Assembly: GCA_902608385.1 (NCBI GenBank)
Contig: CACLNT010000003.1
Location: forward strand, 1-64,000
Direction of reading: 5' to 3'
DNA length: 64,000 nt
From: an uncultured Pelagibacteraceae bacterium
Lineage (GTDB): Bacteria; Pseudomonadota; Alphaproteobacteria; Pelagibacterales; Pelagibacteraceae
Positions within the stretch are counted from its first letter, which is position 1; the number at the start of each line of letters is the position of its first letter. The position numbers and the translations under genes were made by a program. Below, piece by piece: positions 54,410-64,000 of the stretch. The notes below the pieces were generated by a model. That model was not told the origin of the DNA and made no database searches. It saw only the letters and a list, made by a program, of their open reading frames with translations.

Positions 54410-55423
54410 TCCAAGTCTTACAACTGATTTTGCTGTATCAACTATAGCACCTTTTGCAGGTTTAAATTTAAAACCTAATAATTCTTCAGCATATGTTGTG
54501 TCAGTTTGCATTACAATTCCAAGGTCAGGTATCATTGTTTTAGCACTTGAGTCTAAATAACTAATTAATTTAACCATAAAATTTGGTAGTTCTTTTTTAG
54601 GAAGTTTTTTTGCATACTCAGGCATTGCTTCAGCCATTAATTGAGATAACTCAACTAGTTTTTTTACTTCTTTTCCAACAATTAATCTTCTTCCGCCAAC
54701 TTTGTTATTTCCAATGCAGGCAACATGTGCTTTTGCTATATCTTTTACATCAGAAATTAAAACTGCAAATTTAGGTGCTCCTGGAAATTTACCCTTCATA
54801 AATTGTCTTACGTATTCGATTGATGTACCACCTTTTTTATCCAATGCATCACCAAATACCCCACCAGGATTAATTGCTGTTAATTTATTTTTTAATCCTT
54901 TGCTTTCCATAAAATCCCAAGCAGCTCTTTCAGCTTTTGTTTTCGATAAAAAGTAATCACTCACACCCTCAACCCAATTAACATCTGTCCAATCATTTTC
55001 TCCAAATGAATAAGGATTACTTCTATTAGGCTTTCTAAACATTGCTACGATAGAGGAAGTTATAATTATTTGTTCTACATCAGCATTCAAACCAGCATTT
55101 AAAACCTTTAAAGTTCCATCTACAGCAACTGGCAATAAACTATCTCTATTATTTGAAACTTTCATAGGAAAAGGAGAAGCAACGTGCATTATATATTTAC
55201 ATCCTTTAGCTGCTTCATTCCATCCATCATCTTTTAAAAGATCTAGTTCAACAAATGACAATTTATCTATTGAAGCATATTTGCTTAAAGTTTCTTTTGT
55301 TTGTTCAATTAAATTTTTGTTTCTAACTGTTCCCAAAACTTCAAAGCCCGAATTTAATAATTCTATTGCAGTATGTTTTGCAATCCATCCACTTATGCCT
55401 GTTAAAAGTACTTTTTTAGTCAT
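54401..55423 (-). CDS. NAD(P)-dependent epimerase/reductase (dihydroflavonol-4-reductase-like)
   Basis: Extended SDR enzyme, 340 aa, of the aldehyde/ketone reductase branch. Visible are the cofactor motif LTGISGWIAKHTA near 7-19, MHVASPF near 78-84 and the catalytic YFLSKTKAERAAWDF near 156-170 (YxxxK). The physiological substrate is unknown. It lies 13 nt downstream of trxB on the same strand and may share its transcript. Confidence 0.85.
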   Translation of the reverse strand: MTKKVLLTGISGWIAKHTAIELLNSGFEVLGTVRNKNLIEQTKETLSKYASIDKLSFVELDLLKDDGWNEAAKGCKYIMHVASPFPMKVSNNRDSLLPVAVDGTLKVLNAGLNADVEQIIITSSIVAMFRKPNRSNPYSFGENDWTDVNWVEGVSDYFLSKTKAERAAWDFMESKGLKNKLTAINPGGVFGDALDKKGGTSIEYVRQFMKGKFPGAPKFAVLISDVKDIAKAHVACIGNNKVGGRRLIVGKEVKKLVELSQLMAEAMPEYAKKLPKKELPNFMVKLISYLDSSAKTMIPDLGIVMQTDTTYAEELLGFKFKPAKGAIVDTAKSVVRLGLV

Positions 55424-55436
55424 CTAATTCTTTCTG

Positions 55437-56381
55437 TTAGTGAGATAAAAATTTCTCTGCTTCAAGTGCAGCCATACAGCCCATTCCCGCAGCAGTTACA
55501 GCTTGTCTAAATATCTTATCTTTAACATCTCCTGCAGCAAAAACTCCAGGTATATTTGTCTCTGTTGAATCTGGTTTTGTTGTTAAATACCCTTCTTTAT
55601 CCATATCCAATTGATTTTTAAATAATTGAGTTGCAGGATCATGTCCAATTGCTATGAAAAGACCATCTATTTTTAATTCTTCTACTTTGTTTGTTTTGAC
55701 ATTTTTGATTTTTAAACTTTTGACATTTTTTGGTTCATTGTCTCCAATTACTTCTTCGACTACGCTGTCCCAAATAATTTCAATCTTTTTATTCTCCATT
55801 AATTTTTTTTGAAGCATTTTTTCTGCTCTAAGAGAATCTCTTCTATGAATTAATTGAACTTTTGATGCAAATTTTGTTAAAAACATAGCTTCTTCTACTG
55901 CAGCATTCCCTCCACCTACAACAGCAACTGTTTTTTCTTTAAAGAAAAACCCATCACATGTTGCACATGCAGATACACCGAAGCCTCTAAATTTTTGTTC
56001 AGACTCAATATTTAACCATCTAGCTTGAGCTCCAGTTGATATTATAATTGAATCTGAAGTATATTTTTGGCCACCATCTCCAACCGCTTCAAATGGTTTA
56101 GATTTTAAATTAACAGAAGAAATATGATCTTCAATTAGCTCAGTTCCAACTGCTTTTGCCTGGTCTCTCATTTGTTCCATTAACCATGGACCTTGAATTA
56201 CATCTGCAAACCCTGGATAATTTTCTACATCTGTAGTAGTTGACAATTGTCCACCTGGCTCAACTCCATAAACAAGAATTGGCTTTAACATTGCTCTTGC
56301 AGCATAAACTGCAGCCGTATATCCAGCAGGTCCAGATCCAATAATCAACACTTTTGTGTGTTTAGTTGGATTTTGATTCAT
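55437..56381 (-). CDS. trxB: Thioredoxin-disulfide reductase
   Basis: FAD enzyme that reduces thioredoxin with NADPH. The 314-aa low-molecular-weight type has GSGPAGYTAAVYAARA near 15-30, redox-active CATCDG near 139-144, NADPH motif GGGNAAVEEA near 156-165 and the FAD motif AAGDVKDKIFRQAVTAAGMG near 285-304. It is divergent from the ELM1-family gene (21-nt gap). Confidence 0.95.
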   Translation of the reverse strand: MNQNPTKHTKVLIIGSGPAGYTAAVYAARAMLKPILVYGVEPGGQLSTTTDVENYPGFADVIQGPWLMEQMRDQAKAVGTELIEDHISSVNLKSKPFEAVGDGGQKYTSDSIIISTGAQARWLNIESEQKFRGFGVSACATCDGFFFKEKTVAVVGGGNAAVEEAMFLTKFASKVQLIHRRDSLRAEKMLQKKLMENKKIEIIWDSVVEEVIGDNEPKNVKSLKIKNVKTNKVEELKIDGLFIAIGHDPATQLFKNQLDMDKEGYLTTKPDSTETNIPGVFAAGDVKDKIFRQAVTAAGMGCMAALEAEKFLSH

Positions 56382-56402
56382 ATGGAAGCTATATAGTAAT
56401 TC

Positions 56403-57356
56403 ATGACTAAATTAAAAGGGTTATTGTTAACAGAAGGTTTTCATGGAATGATTAGTCAAGTAGAAGGGCTAGCTAAAGCTTTAGATTTAGATTTTATACA
56501 CGAAAAAATTGAACTTAATAATTTTTGGAAATTAATTCCTCCAAAAATAACACCTGTAAAAAATTTTGTTTTTAAAAATAAGCTCAACCATGAATTTAAT
56601 ATTGTAATTTCATGTGGTAGAAAAAGTGTAATACCTTCACTTTGTTTAAAAAAAAAATATAAAAGTAAAATCATTAATATTCATATTCAAGATCCGAAAG
56701 TTTCGTTAAGTAATTTTGATTTTATAATTGCACCTGAGCATGACAACTTATTTGGCAAAAATATTATAACTAGCAAGGGCGCTATACACTATTTAACTAA
56801 CAGTGAATTAATTGAAAATGAAAATTATCTAAAACCCAAAATAGATCCGCAAAAAAAAATTATTTCATTTATCATTGGTGGTCCAAATAAATATTATGAT
56901 TATAATGATAAAATAATAGATGAAATATTTTCAAAAATTGAAAATAATTTTATTAAAAATAACTATCAAGCAATTATTATACCATCTATGAGGACACCTA
57001 AAAAAATAATTCAAAAGGTAAAAAACTATTTTGACAAAAACCAAATTATAATTACAGAAATCGATAAAAAAGCGTACCTATCGTCTTTAAAATTAGCAGA
57101 CCACATAGTTATAACATGTGACTCTACATCTATGATTTCAGAAGCAGCCATCACCGGCAAACCTATTTATATTGCACAGATGCCAGCAGTTAAAAACAAT
57201 GTTAGATTTAAAGAATTTTTTAAGTTGTTTAGCTCATTAAATATTATTAAAAATTTAGATTCAACTGTTGAAACATGGGATTATCAAAAACTAGATGAAA
57301 CTGACAAAATATCAGGTTATATAAAAGATAAAATAAAAAATCATGACTTTTCTTAA
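56403..57356 (+). CDS. ELM1-family protein (DUF1022)
   Basis: Member of the family named after plant mitochondrial fission factor ELM1, widespread in alphaproteobacteria and resembling GT-B glycosyltransferases. The 317-aa protein has LLLTEGFHGMISQVEGLAKAL near 7-27, VISCGRKSVIPSLCLKKKY near 66-84, FIIGGPNKYYDYN near 156-168 and VITCDSTSMISEAAITGKPIYI near 236-257. The bacterial role is unknown. It overlaps the next gene by 14 nt. Confidence 0.83.
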   Translation: MTKLKGLLLTEGFHGMISQVEGLAKALDLDFIHEKIELNNFWKLIPPKITPVKNFVFKNKLNHEFNIVISCGRKSVIPSLCLKKKYKSKIINIHIQDPKVSLSNFDFIIAPEHDNLFGKNIITSKGAIHYLTNSELIENENYLKPKIDPQKKIISFIIGGPNKYYDYNDKIIDEIFSKIENNFIKNNYQAIIIPSMRTPKKIIQKVKNYFDKNQIIITEIDKKAYLSSLKLADHIVITCDSTSMISEAAITGKPIYIAQMPAVKNNVRFKEFFKLFSSLNIIKNLDSTVETWDYQKLDETDKISGYIKDKIKNHDFS

Positions 57357-58005
57357 TTCAATATTAAATCATTCTAAAGAACATAGTCATCCGTTTAAAC
57401 ATTGGGAATTAAATGAGCCATTATCAAATGAAGTAATTCAAGAAATAATAAAAGCTGACATACCTAATGTAATCGATCATAGTTTGCACTATGACGGAAC
57501 AAGAGCAATTGATGGAGGGGCGGCAGAGTTTAGAGAGGGTATAGCTTCTGGAGGAAAAGCTATAAAATTTAGATGTTTTGTAACGAAGGATAATGCCAAA
57601 CAATTTCCTGCGTTGGTTAAATTGATTAACGAACTACAGTCAAAAAAAACTCACGAAAAAATTTCACAACTTATAAATAAAGATTTAACCAATTCATATG
57701 TAAGAGTTGAAGTTATCTGTGATAGAAAAGGATTTTGGTTAAAACCTCACTGTGATATTAAAGAAAAGTTACTTTCGTGCCTTCTATTTGTTAATGAGTT
57801 CAATGAGTCTGAAGAATTGGGTACAGACTTTTATAATGAGAAGCTAGAAAAAATTAAAACTGTTCCCTATAAAAATAATTATGGCTATTTTTTCTCTAGC
57901 GGTCCAGGGACTTGGCACGGAATGGAAAAGAAAGAGATCGTTAAAGAAAGACGTTGTTTACAAGTTAATTATGTTACTTTTCCAACCGACTGGAAAGTGG
58001 AGTAG
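57343..58005 (+). CDS. 2-oxoglutarate/Fe(II)-dependent oxygenase-like protein
   Basis: Predicted non-heme iron dioxygenase, 220 aa, substrate unknown. The iron triad fits: HCD in KPHCDIKEKLLSCLLFVN near 136-153 and a distal His in GPGTWHGMEKK near 187-197, followed by Arg near 203-204 in KERRCLQVNYV that would bind 2-oxoglutarate. It is translationally coupled to the ELM1-family gene, suggesting a shared, perhaps cell-envelope or sugar-related, task (inference). It converges on carB with a 19-nt gap. Confidence 0.8.
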   Translation: MTFLNSILNHSKEHSHPFKHWELNEPLSNEVIQEIIKADIPNVIDHSLHYDGTRAIDGGAAEFREGIASGGKAIKFRCFVTKDNAKQFPALVKLINELQSKKTHEKISQLINKDLTNSYVRVEVICDRKGFWLKPHCDIKEKLLSCLLFVNEFNESEELGTDFYNEKLEKIKTVPYKNNYGYFFSSGPGTWHGMEKKEIVKERRCLQVNYVTFPTDWKVE

Positions 58006-58024
58006 TCTAAAAAGCATTAGTTTT

Positions 58025-61000
58025 CTAGATATCTTGAAGAGAAGTTACTGTAATTTTTTTTGATTTAAGTGATTTAATACCTTCTATACAAGCATAAGCA
58101 GTAGACATATTTGTACAATATGGAACTTTATTAATTAGCGCACCTCTTCTTAATGCTCTTGCATCACTAATACGATGTTCGCTTTTTCCACCACCAGTAT
58201 TAATTACTAGAGCAATTTTTTTTGAATTTAACACGTCAACAATATGTGGCCTTCCACTACTTACTTTATTTATTTTTTTGCATTTCATGCCATTATTTGT
58301 AATTATGTTTGCGGTACCTTTAGTGCCACATAAAGTAAACTTTAGCTCAATTAATTTTTTTGCAAGGCCAACTACTTCTTTCTTATGTGAATCTTTTACA
58401 GATAAAAAAGCCAAACCTTTTGTTGGCAATGAATTTCCAGCAGAAATTTGACTTTTGGCATAAGCAAGACCAAAATTTTTATCTATTCCCATTACTTCTC
58501 CTGTGGATTTCATTTCAGGACCTAACAACACATCAACATTTGGAAATTTATTGAACGGAAAAACAGCTTCTTTTACGGCAAATATGTTCTTGTTTCGATT
58601 TATTAAATTAAATTTTGACAATTTTTCACCCACCATTACTCTTGAAGCAATTTTAGCTAAAGGAATTCCTTTAGCTTTTGATACAAATGGAACTGTTCTG
58701 CTGGCTCTTGGATTTACCTCAATGATAAAAATTTCATCGTTTTTAATTGCAAACTGTATATTCATGAAACCCTTTACCTTTAAAGCCAAAGCCAATTTTT
58801 TTGTTTGATTATTAATTTCTTCAATTAATTCTTTCTTAATAGCAATTGGTGGAATGCAGCAGGCTGAATCTCCGGAGTGTATACCAGCTTCTTCAATATG
58901 TTGCATAATACCTGCAACAAAAACTTTTTTGCCATCCGAAATAGCATCTACGTCAACTTCCATTGCATTATTTATAAACTTATCAATTAAAATTGGATTA
59001 TTCTCTCCAGCTCTGAATGCTTCTTCGACAAAATTTTTTAATTGATCTTTTTCATGAACTATTTCCATTGCTCTACCACCCAAAACATATGAAGGTCTAA
59101 CCATCAAAGGTAATCTAATTTTTTCTGCAATTTGCATTGCTTGATTGTATGTTTTTGCAATTCCACTTTTTGCTTGTTTTAAGTTTAATTTTATCAAAAG
59201 TTTTCTAAACCTGTCTCTATTCTCGGCAAGATCAATTGAAGAGTATTGTGTTCCTATTATTGGTAGTGAATTTTCATGAAGAAATTTTGCTAGTTTGATA
59301 GGAGTTTGTCCACCAAATTGAGCAATTATACCCAACAAACTTCCTTTGGATTTTTCTTTTAAAATTATGTTGTGAACATACTCTTCAACTAAAGGTTCAA
59401 AGTACAATCTATCACTTGTGTCATAGTCAGTGGAAACGGTCTCAGGATTGCAGTTAATCATTATTGTTTCATATCCTGCTTCCTTTAAGGAAAAACTTGC
59501 TTGACAGCAGCAGTAATCAAACTCTATGCCTTGACCAATTCTATTAGGTCCGCCTCCTAAAATAATCACTTTATTTTTAGAAGATGGATCTGCTTCACAC
59601 TCTGTGTTTAACATAAAGTTTCTTTGATAGGTTGAATACATATAAGGTGTAAAAGATTTAAATTCAGCAGCGCATGTATCTACTTTCTTAAATACTGGCA
59701 AAATCTTTAAAGCTAATCTTTTTTTTCTAACATATTCCTCTTTTAAACCAGATAATTGAGATAATTTTTTATCTGAAAATCCTATTGATTTAATTCTATT
59801 AAATTCATTAAAGTTTTTAGGCAGACCTTTTTTAGAGATTTTATTTTCCTCTTCTACAATTTCTTTAATTTGCTCTAAGAACCAAGGATCTACTTTTGAT
59901 AATTTGAATATTTTTTTTAAATTAATTTTTTTACGTATTGCTTCTGCAATTAATAAAATTTTATTAGGGATATTGGTCTTTAGTTTTTTTTCAATATCAC
60001 TCTTATTTAAATCAAAAATTCTATCCAAACCTGAAAAACCAACTTCTAAAGATATCAATGCTTTTTGAAGAGATTCTTTAAAATTTCTTCCAATTGCCAT
60101 AGCCTCACCAACAGATTTCATTGACGTTCCCAATATTGCTGGAGAGCCAGAAAATTTTTCAAATGTAAATCTTGGTACTTTTGTAACTACATAGTCAATC
60201 GTTGGTTCAAAAGATGCAGGGGTAACTTTGGTAATTTCATTTTTTAATTCATCAAGCGTGTAACCAATAGCTAATTTTGCAGCAACTTTTGCGATTGGAA
60301 AACCAGTTGCCTTAGAGGCAAGCGCCGAAGACCTAGAAACTCTAGGATTCATTTCTATAATGACCATTCTTCCATTTTTTGGATTAATGCCAAATTGAAC
60401 ATTCGAACCTCCTGTTTCCACTCCAATTTTTCTCAAGCATGCAATAGAAGCATTTCTCATAACCTGGTATTCCTTGTCTGTAAGAGTTAAAGCAGGCGCT
60501 ATGGTAATAGAGTCTCCCGTGTGAATTCCCATAGGGTCTAAATTTTCAATAGAGCATATTATGATGCAGTTATCTTTTTTGTCTCTAACAACTTCCATCT
60601 CAAATTCTTTCCAGCCTTCCAAACATTCTTCTACTAGAACCTGATTTGCTGGTGATGCATCAAGACCTTCTTTAACACGTTTGAAAAAATCTTTTTTAGT
60701 TTTGGCTATACCACTTCCAAGTCCACCAAGAGTAAATGCAGGTCTGATTATTGCTGGCAACCCAACTTTGCTTAAGCATTTCTTAATTTGTTTAATATTG
60801 TTAACGATTTCTGACTTTGGAAGATTTAATCCAATATCGCTCATATTTTTTCTAAATTTTTTTCTATCCTCCGCGTTGGAAATAGCTTTTGAATTTGCTC
60901 CAATTAGTTCAATTTTATATTTTTTAAGTAATCCAATTTTTTCTGCTTTGATTGCTAAATTAAGAGCAGTTTGTCCGCCCATAGTTGGTAAAATTGCATC

Positions 61001-61249
61001 AGGTTTTTCTTTTGCTAAAATTTTTTCTAAAATATCTGTTGTTATTGGTTCAATGTAAGTTTTATCTGCAATACCTGGATCAGTCATAATCGTTGCAGGA
61101 TTTGAATTTATTAGGATTACTTTGTAGCCTTCATCTTTTAATGCTTTACATGCCTGTGTGCCAGAGTAATCAAATTCACATGCTTGACCTATAATTATTG
61201 GACCTGCTCCAACTACTAAAATTTTTTTAATGTCTTTTCTTTTTGGCAT
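58025..61249 (-). CDS. carB: Carbamoyl-phosphate synthase large chain
   Basis: Uses bicarbonate, two ATP and ammonia from CarA to make carbamoyl phosphate for pyrimidines and arginine. The 1074-aa protein has two ATP-grasp halves, each opening with the GxGPxxIGQ/GxGPNRIGQ motif (residues about 14-22 and 559-567), [11 protein letters not shown] near 287, and the C-terminal allosteric MGS-like domain (about 940-1074). It overlaps carA by 23 nt. Confidence 0.97.
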   Translation of the reverse strand: MPKRKDIKKILVVGAGPIIIGQACEFDYSGTQACKALKDEGYKVILINSNPATIMTDPGIADKTYIEPITTDILEKILAKEKPDAILPTMGGQTALNLAIKAEKIGLLKKYKIELIGANSKAISNAEDRKKFRKNMSDIGLNLPKSEIVNNIKQIKKCLSKVGLPAIIRPAFTLGGLGSGIAKTKKDFFKRVKEGLDASPANQVLVEECLEGWKEFEMEVVRDKKDNCIIICSIENLDPMGIHTGDSITIAPALTLTDKEYQVMRNASIACLRKIGVETGGSNVQFGINPKNGRMVIIEMNPRVSRSSALASKATGFPIAKVAAKLAIGYTLDELKNEITKVTPASFEPTIDYVVTKVPRFTFEKFSGSPAILGTSMKSVGEAMAIGRNFKESLQKALISLEVGFSGLDRIFDLNKSDIEKKLKTNIPNKILLIAEAIRKKINLKKIFKLSKVDPWFLEQIKEIVEEENKISKKGLPKNFNEFNRIKSIGFSDKKLSQLSGLKEEYVRKKRLALKILPVFKKVDTCAAEFKSFTPYMYSTYQRNFMLNTECEADPSSKNKVIILGGGPNRIGQGIEFDYCCCQASFSLKEAGYETIMINCNPETVSTDYDTSDRLYFEPLVEEYVHNIILKEKSKGSLLGIIAQFGGQTPIKLAKFLHENSLPIIGTQYSSIDLAENRDRFRKLLIKLNLKQAKSGIAKTYNQAMQIAEKIRLPLMVRPSYVLGGRAMEIVHEKDQLKNFVEEAFRAGENNPILIDKFINNAMEVDVDAISDGKKVFVAGIMQHIEEAGIHSGDSACCIPPIAIKKELIEEINNQTKKLALALKVKGFMNIQFAIKNDEIFIIEVNPRASRTVPFVSKAKGIPLAKIASRVMVGEKLSKFNLINRNKNIFAVKEAVFPFNKFPNVDVLLGPEMKSTGEVMGIDKNFGLAYAKSQISAGNSLPTKGLAFLSVKDSHKKEVVGLAKKLIELKFTLCGTKGTANIITNNGMKCKKINKVSSGRPHIVDVLNSKKIALVINTGGGKSEHRISDARALRRGALINKVPYCTNMSTAYACIEGIKSLKSKKITVTSLQDI

Positions 61250-62420
61250 TTTTTATTACTTCATTAATAAATTGTTTAAATAAGTAGTGACTATCTTGAG
61301 GACCTGGATTTGACTCAGGATGATATTGAACTGAGAAAATTGGTTTGTTTTTTAATTTAATTCCTTCTATGCAATTATCAAATAATGATTTATGAGTTAC
61401 TTCAACATTTTTTGGTAAACTTTCTTTAATAATTTCAAATCCATGATTTTGGCTCGTTATTTCAACTTTGTTATTAATTAAGTTTTTTACTGGATGATTC
61501 GCACCTCTATGGCCAAGTTTCATTTTTTTTGTTTTTGCTTTAAGCGCTAAGGCTAGTAATTGGTGGCCGAGACATATTCCAAATATTGGAATATTTTCTT
61601 TAATTAGTTTTTGAATTATATTTATTGCATACCTTCCAGTTGCCGCAGGATCACCAGGACCATTTGATAAAAAAATACCATCAGGTTTTAACTTAATAAT
61701 TTCTTCAGCTTGGAGATCACAAGGAACAACAGTCACCTCACAGTTAAAATTAGAAAAATATCTTAAGATGTTTTTTTTTATTCCATAATCAATGGCAATA
61801 ATTTTGTAAATTTTTTTTTTGTTTTTTTCAAAACCTATGTCCTTTCTCCAAGTTTTAAATCCTTGCCAAATATATATTTTTTTAGCTGTAACTGTTTTGG
61901 CTAAATCTAAACCTTTTAAACCAGGCCATTTAATAGAACTATTAAGTAGTTTTTTTAAGTTAAAATTTCCTTTTTTATCATTACAAATGGTGCCTTTAGG
62001 AGCTCCTTTATCTCTAATAAAATTAGTTAAACTTCTTGTATCTAGTCCAGTAATTCCCACTATTTTATTTTTTTTTAACCAGATATCTAAGTTTCTCAAT
62101 GATCTATAATTAGAAGGGTTAGTTATTTCTGAATTAAATATAACTCCTTTTGTCCAAATCTTATCAGATTCATGATCTTCATTGTTAGTTCCTACATTTC
62201 CAATATGTGGAAACGTGAAATTGATGATTTGTCCAGCATAAGATGGATCAGATATAATTTCTTGGTAACCAGTTAAAGAAGTATTAAAACAAACTTCTCC
62301 AGTAGCCATTCCTTGGTAACCGATACCAATCCCTTTAAATATATTTTTGTTTTCAAGAACTAAAACGCCTGATGAAAAATGTGAAAAATTTTTTGAGTTT
62401 ACTTTTTGCTTTTTGTTCAA
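61227..62420 (-). CDS. carA: Carbamoyl-phosphate synthase small chain
   Basis: Class I glutamine amidotransferase that supplies ammonia to CarB. The 397-aa protein has [12 protein letters not shown] near 67-78, SNGPGDPA near 251-258, the nucleophile Cys in [12 protein letters not shown] near 279-290 and the catalytic His/Glu in [12 protein letters not shown] near 367-378. The start taken is TTG at 62420; no ATG is available in frame before the conserved region. Transcribed divergently from the yqeY-type gene. Confidence 0.95.
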   Translation of the reverse strand: MNKKQKVNSKNFSHFSSGVLVLENKNIFKGIGIGYQGMATGEVCFNTSLTGYQEIISDPSYAGQIINFTFPHIGNVGTNNEDHESDKIWTKGVIFNSEITNPSNYRSLRNLDIWLKKNKIVGITGLDTRSLTNFIRDKGAPKGTICNDKKGNFNLKKLLNSSIKWPGLKGLDLAKTVTAKKIYIWQGFKTWRKDIGFEKNKKKIYKIIAIDYGIKKNILRYFSNFNCEVTVVPCDLQAEEIIKLKPDGIFLSNGPGDPAATGRYAINIIQKLIKENIPIFGICLGHQLLALALKAKTKKMKLGHRGANHPVKNLINNKVEITSQNHGFEIIKESLPKNVEVTHKSLFDNCIEGIKLKNKPIFSVQYHPESNPGPQDSHYLFKQFINEVIKNAKKKRH

Positions 62421-62543
62421 TTACAACTCATAAGTTAAAGGTTAATACAATAAAACCTAAATTTCCGCAACAGATCTAATGTATATTTAAAAAAAAAAAA
62501 TTTTTTCTTTTGAACAAAATTATCTATACAGTAGATTACAAAA
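62421..62543. promoter_or_regulatory. carA/yqeY divergent intergenic region
   Basis: One of the longer gaps (123 nt). On the plus strand TTGAAC (62510-62515), a 16-nt spacer and TAGATT (62532-62537) would start transcription at the yqeY ATG (leaderless). On the minus strand TTGCGG/17 nt/TATTAA is a weak candidate for carA. A central A-run followed by T-run (about 62489-62510) lies between them. No riboswitch or attenuator is apparent. Confidence 0.35.
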
Positions 62544-63005
62544 ATGTCCCTAAGAGATAAAATCGACACAAACTACAAAAATGCTTTAAAATCAAAAGAT
62601 AAAATTCAAATATCAACTTATAGGCTAATTTTATCGGGTATAAAGGATTTAGATATATCCAATAGATCAGGACCAAATAAGAAAGATACAAATGATGAAG
62701 ATATTAAAAAGTTATTAAAAAAAATGTTAAAACAGCGGTCTGAGTCTATAGATATTTACAAAAAAAATAACAGAAAAGATTTGCTAGAAGTTGAGGAAAA
62801 AGAATCGGAAATATTATCAAGCTACCTACCAAAGCAGCTTAGCGAAGAAGAAACTAAAAAAATTTGCACCGAAACTGTAAGTAAATTAGGCGCTAGTTCT
62901 ATTAAAGATATGGGGAAAGTTATGGGAGAATTAAAAAAACAACATGCGGATAGTTTAGACTTAGCTAAAGCTGGCTCTGTATTAAAAGAATTGTTAAATA
63001 AATAA
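62544..63005 (+). CDS. GatB/YqeY domain protein
   Basis: Protein of 153 aa related to the C-terminal tRNA-binding domain of GatB, found free-standing in many bacteria. Characteristic segments are TYRLILSGIKDLDI near 26-39, DEDIKKLLKKMLKQRSESIDIYKKNNRKDL near 50-80 (given as a region) and SSYLPKQLSEEETKKI near 93-108. It is coupled to dnaG by a TAATG overlap. Function as a free protein is unclear. Confidence 0.9.
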   Translation: MSLRDKIDTNYKNALKSKDKIQISTYRLILSGIKDLDISNRSGPNKKDTNDEDIKKLLKKMLKQRSESIDIYKKNNRKDLLEVEEKESEILSSYLPKQLSEEETKKICTETVSKLGASSIKDMGKVMGELKKQHADSLDLAKAGSVLKELLNK

Positions 63006-64000
63006 TGAAATATCCAAAAGAATATTTAGACGAAATTAAAGCGCGCTTGAAGGTTTCAACTGTTGTATCGAAAACTGTTAATCTAAAAAAAAGAGGAAAA
63101 GAATTTGTAGGTCTTTCTCCTTTTAAAACAGAAAAGACTCCATCTTTTACTGTAAATGATGAAAAAGGTTTTTATCATTGTTTTAGTACATCTGAACATG
63201 GAAACATTTTTGATTTTGTAATAAAAACACAAAATTTAAAATTTGGTGAAGCAGTAAAATCATTAGCAAATTTAGCAGGAATGAGACCATACACATTTTC
63301 AAAACAAGATGAAGAAAGAGAAAAAAATTGGCAAGAGTACTGCTCAATATACAATCAATATGTTAAATTTTATCATGATGAAATTTTAAAAAATGAACAG
63401 GCAGAAACAGCAAGAAATTATTTAAAAAAAAGAAACTTATCTAAAGAAGAAGTTAAAAAATTTAAGATTGGATACGTTAAAAAAAATCCAATTTTTTATG
63501 AAAAATTAAAAAAAGAATTTAGTGAAAAAATTTTAACTGAAAGTGGCCTATTTTATTTGGATGAAAAGAAAAATACTTATGTTGAAAGGTTTAGAAGTAG
63601 AATCATTTTTCCAATTAATAATATTTCAGGGCAACCTATAGGATTAGGTGGAAGAACAATTGAAGAAAATAATTATCTAGCAAAATATATTAATTCACCA
63701 GAGACTCTATTTTTTAAAAAAGGATCAAATTTGTATAATTTAGATTTTGCAAGAAAATTATCTAATAAAATTGATCATGTTTATCTTGTTGAAGGCTACA
63801 TGGATGTTATTGGATTAAACAAACATGGAATTGAAAATGTTGTTGCTAATCTTGGAACTTCATTGACAGATAAACAAATATTAATTTTGAATCAGTTTTT
63901 TGATGATATTATTATTTGTTTTGATGGTGATGAAAGTGGATATAAAGCAGCATTAAGGGCTGCAGAAAATTCAATAAAGGAACTAAAACCTGAAAAAAAT
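63005..64000 (+). CDS. dnaG: DNA primase, 3' end cut by window edge
   Basis: Synthesises RNA primers at the replication fork. The window holds the first 332 codons with no stop. The N-terminal CHC2-type region reads GLSPFKTEKTPSF near 35-47 and FYHCFSTSEHGN near 56-67: three of the four zinc ligands of the usual CPFH...CFGC site are replaced (Ser, Lys, Thr). The TOPRIM domain follows with VYLVEGYMDVIGL near 260-272 and FDGDESGYKAALRA near 304-317. The ATG overlaps the yqeY stop. Confidence 0.95.
   Translation, partial: MKYPKEYLDEIKARLKVSTVVSKTVNLKKRGKEFVGLSPFKTEKTPSFTVNDEKGFYHCFSTSEHGNIFDFVIKTQNLKFGEAVKSLANLAGMRPYTFSKQDEEREKNWQEYCSIYNQYVKFYHDEILKNEQAETARNYLKKRNLSKEEVKKFKIGYVKKNPIFYEKLKKEFSEKILTESGLFYLDEKKNTYVERFRSRIIFPINNISGQPIGLGGRTIEENNYLAKYINSPETLFFKKGSNLYNLDFARKLSNKIDHVYLVEGYMDVIGLNKHGIENVVANLGTSLTDKQILILNQFFDDIIICFDGDESGYKAALRAAENSIKELKPEKN

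Noticed and set aside
62489-62510. A-run followed by T-run as a terminator
   Set aside because: No GC-containing stem and it lies between divergent promoters, where no transcript needs to end.
1-64000. CRISPR arrays, insertion sequences, prophage genes, rRNA genes
   Set aside because: No direct-repeat array, transposase, integrase, phage structural gene or rRNA motif was seen on either strand.

Overview
The window reads as a stretch of the core chromosome of a SAR11-clade alphaproteobacterium (Candidatus Pelagibacter type). The DNA is very AT-rich (about 30% GC by eye). Genes are packed tightly, with many 1-40 nt overlaps and almost no spacer DNA. Several neighbourhoods are alphaproteobacterial hallmarks: the F0 ATP synthase genes with a b' subunit and no F1 genes beside them, mutY/DUF721/dsbA/smc, ispH-thrB-rnhA, rnhB-ccrM, lgt-midA-pgeF, a MarR/OmpR/kinase set next to ilvE, and a petABC operon. 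I see no rRNA, phage, transposon or CRISPR array. No gap without a gene exceeds about 200 nt.

Layout. 1-3.8 kb: lipid A/LPS genes waaA (cut by the window edge) and msbA, then ubiA. 3.9-7.8 kb: a DUF2721 membrane protein, an operon of quinone oxidoreductase, pirin and CDGSH protein, a haloacid dehalogenase and rsmE. 7.8-14.3 kb: respiratory oxidase region (SCO chaperone, an extra subunit III-like protein, coxB-coxA-coxC-subunit IV, an unknown 87-aa membrane protein, ctaB). 14.3-19 kb: thrC, a cold-shock gene, a GNAT acetyltransferase, rnhA, thrB and ispH, with three copies of a GC-rich hairpin between them. 19-25 kb: F0 ATP synthase (atpI-B-E-F'-F) behind smc, dsbA and DUF721. 25-29.5 kb: mutY, an FAD monooxygenase, ccrM, rnhB and a uracil-DNA glycosylase. 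29.5-35.2 kb: a TPR protein, ispE, tRNA-Gln, cca, greA, hemF and trmL. 35.3-37.9 kb: cytochrome bc1 (petABC). 37.8-43.8 kb: ychF, pth, rplY, prs, pgeF, midA and lgt. 43.9-47.5 kb: ubiK, a two-component pair, a MarR regulator and ilvE. 47.5-53.2 kb: pgsA, uvrC, folB, an SDR enzyme and uvrB. 53.2-62.4 kb: aspC, a reductase, trxB, an ELM1-family protein, a 2OG-Fe(II) oxygenase and carB/carA. 62.5-64 kb: a yqeY-type gene and the start of dnaG.

How it fits together. The respiratory parts (bc1, cytochrome oxidase, heme O synthase, coproporphyrinogen oxidase, ubiquinone genes, F0) give much of an aerobic chain. The PetP/PetR-like regulators near 45 kb belong to families linked to respiratory gene control in other alphaproteobacteria. 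DNA maintenance is well represented (Smc, MutY, UDG, RNases HI and HII, UvrB/UvrC, DnaG, CcrM).

Most notable observations: (1) an Smc protein of only 798 residues with no visible hinge domain; (2) three genes within about 3.1 kb (ychF, essential prs, pgeF), each broken by exactly one extra A in a poly(A) run, which points either to local sequence error or to slippage-dependent expression; (3) a predicted ccrM promoter with GANTC sites in its spacer and on its -10 box; (4) three copies of one hairpin between 15.7 and 16.7 kb; (5) several divergent gene pairs whose start codons are 0-17 nt apart, implying leaderless mRNAs. No wholly new defence or mobile system was found; this is mainly a housekeeping region.
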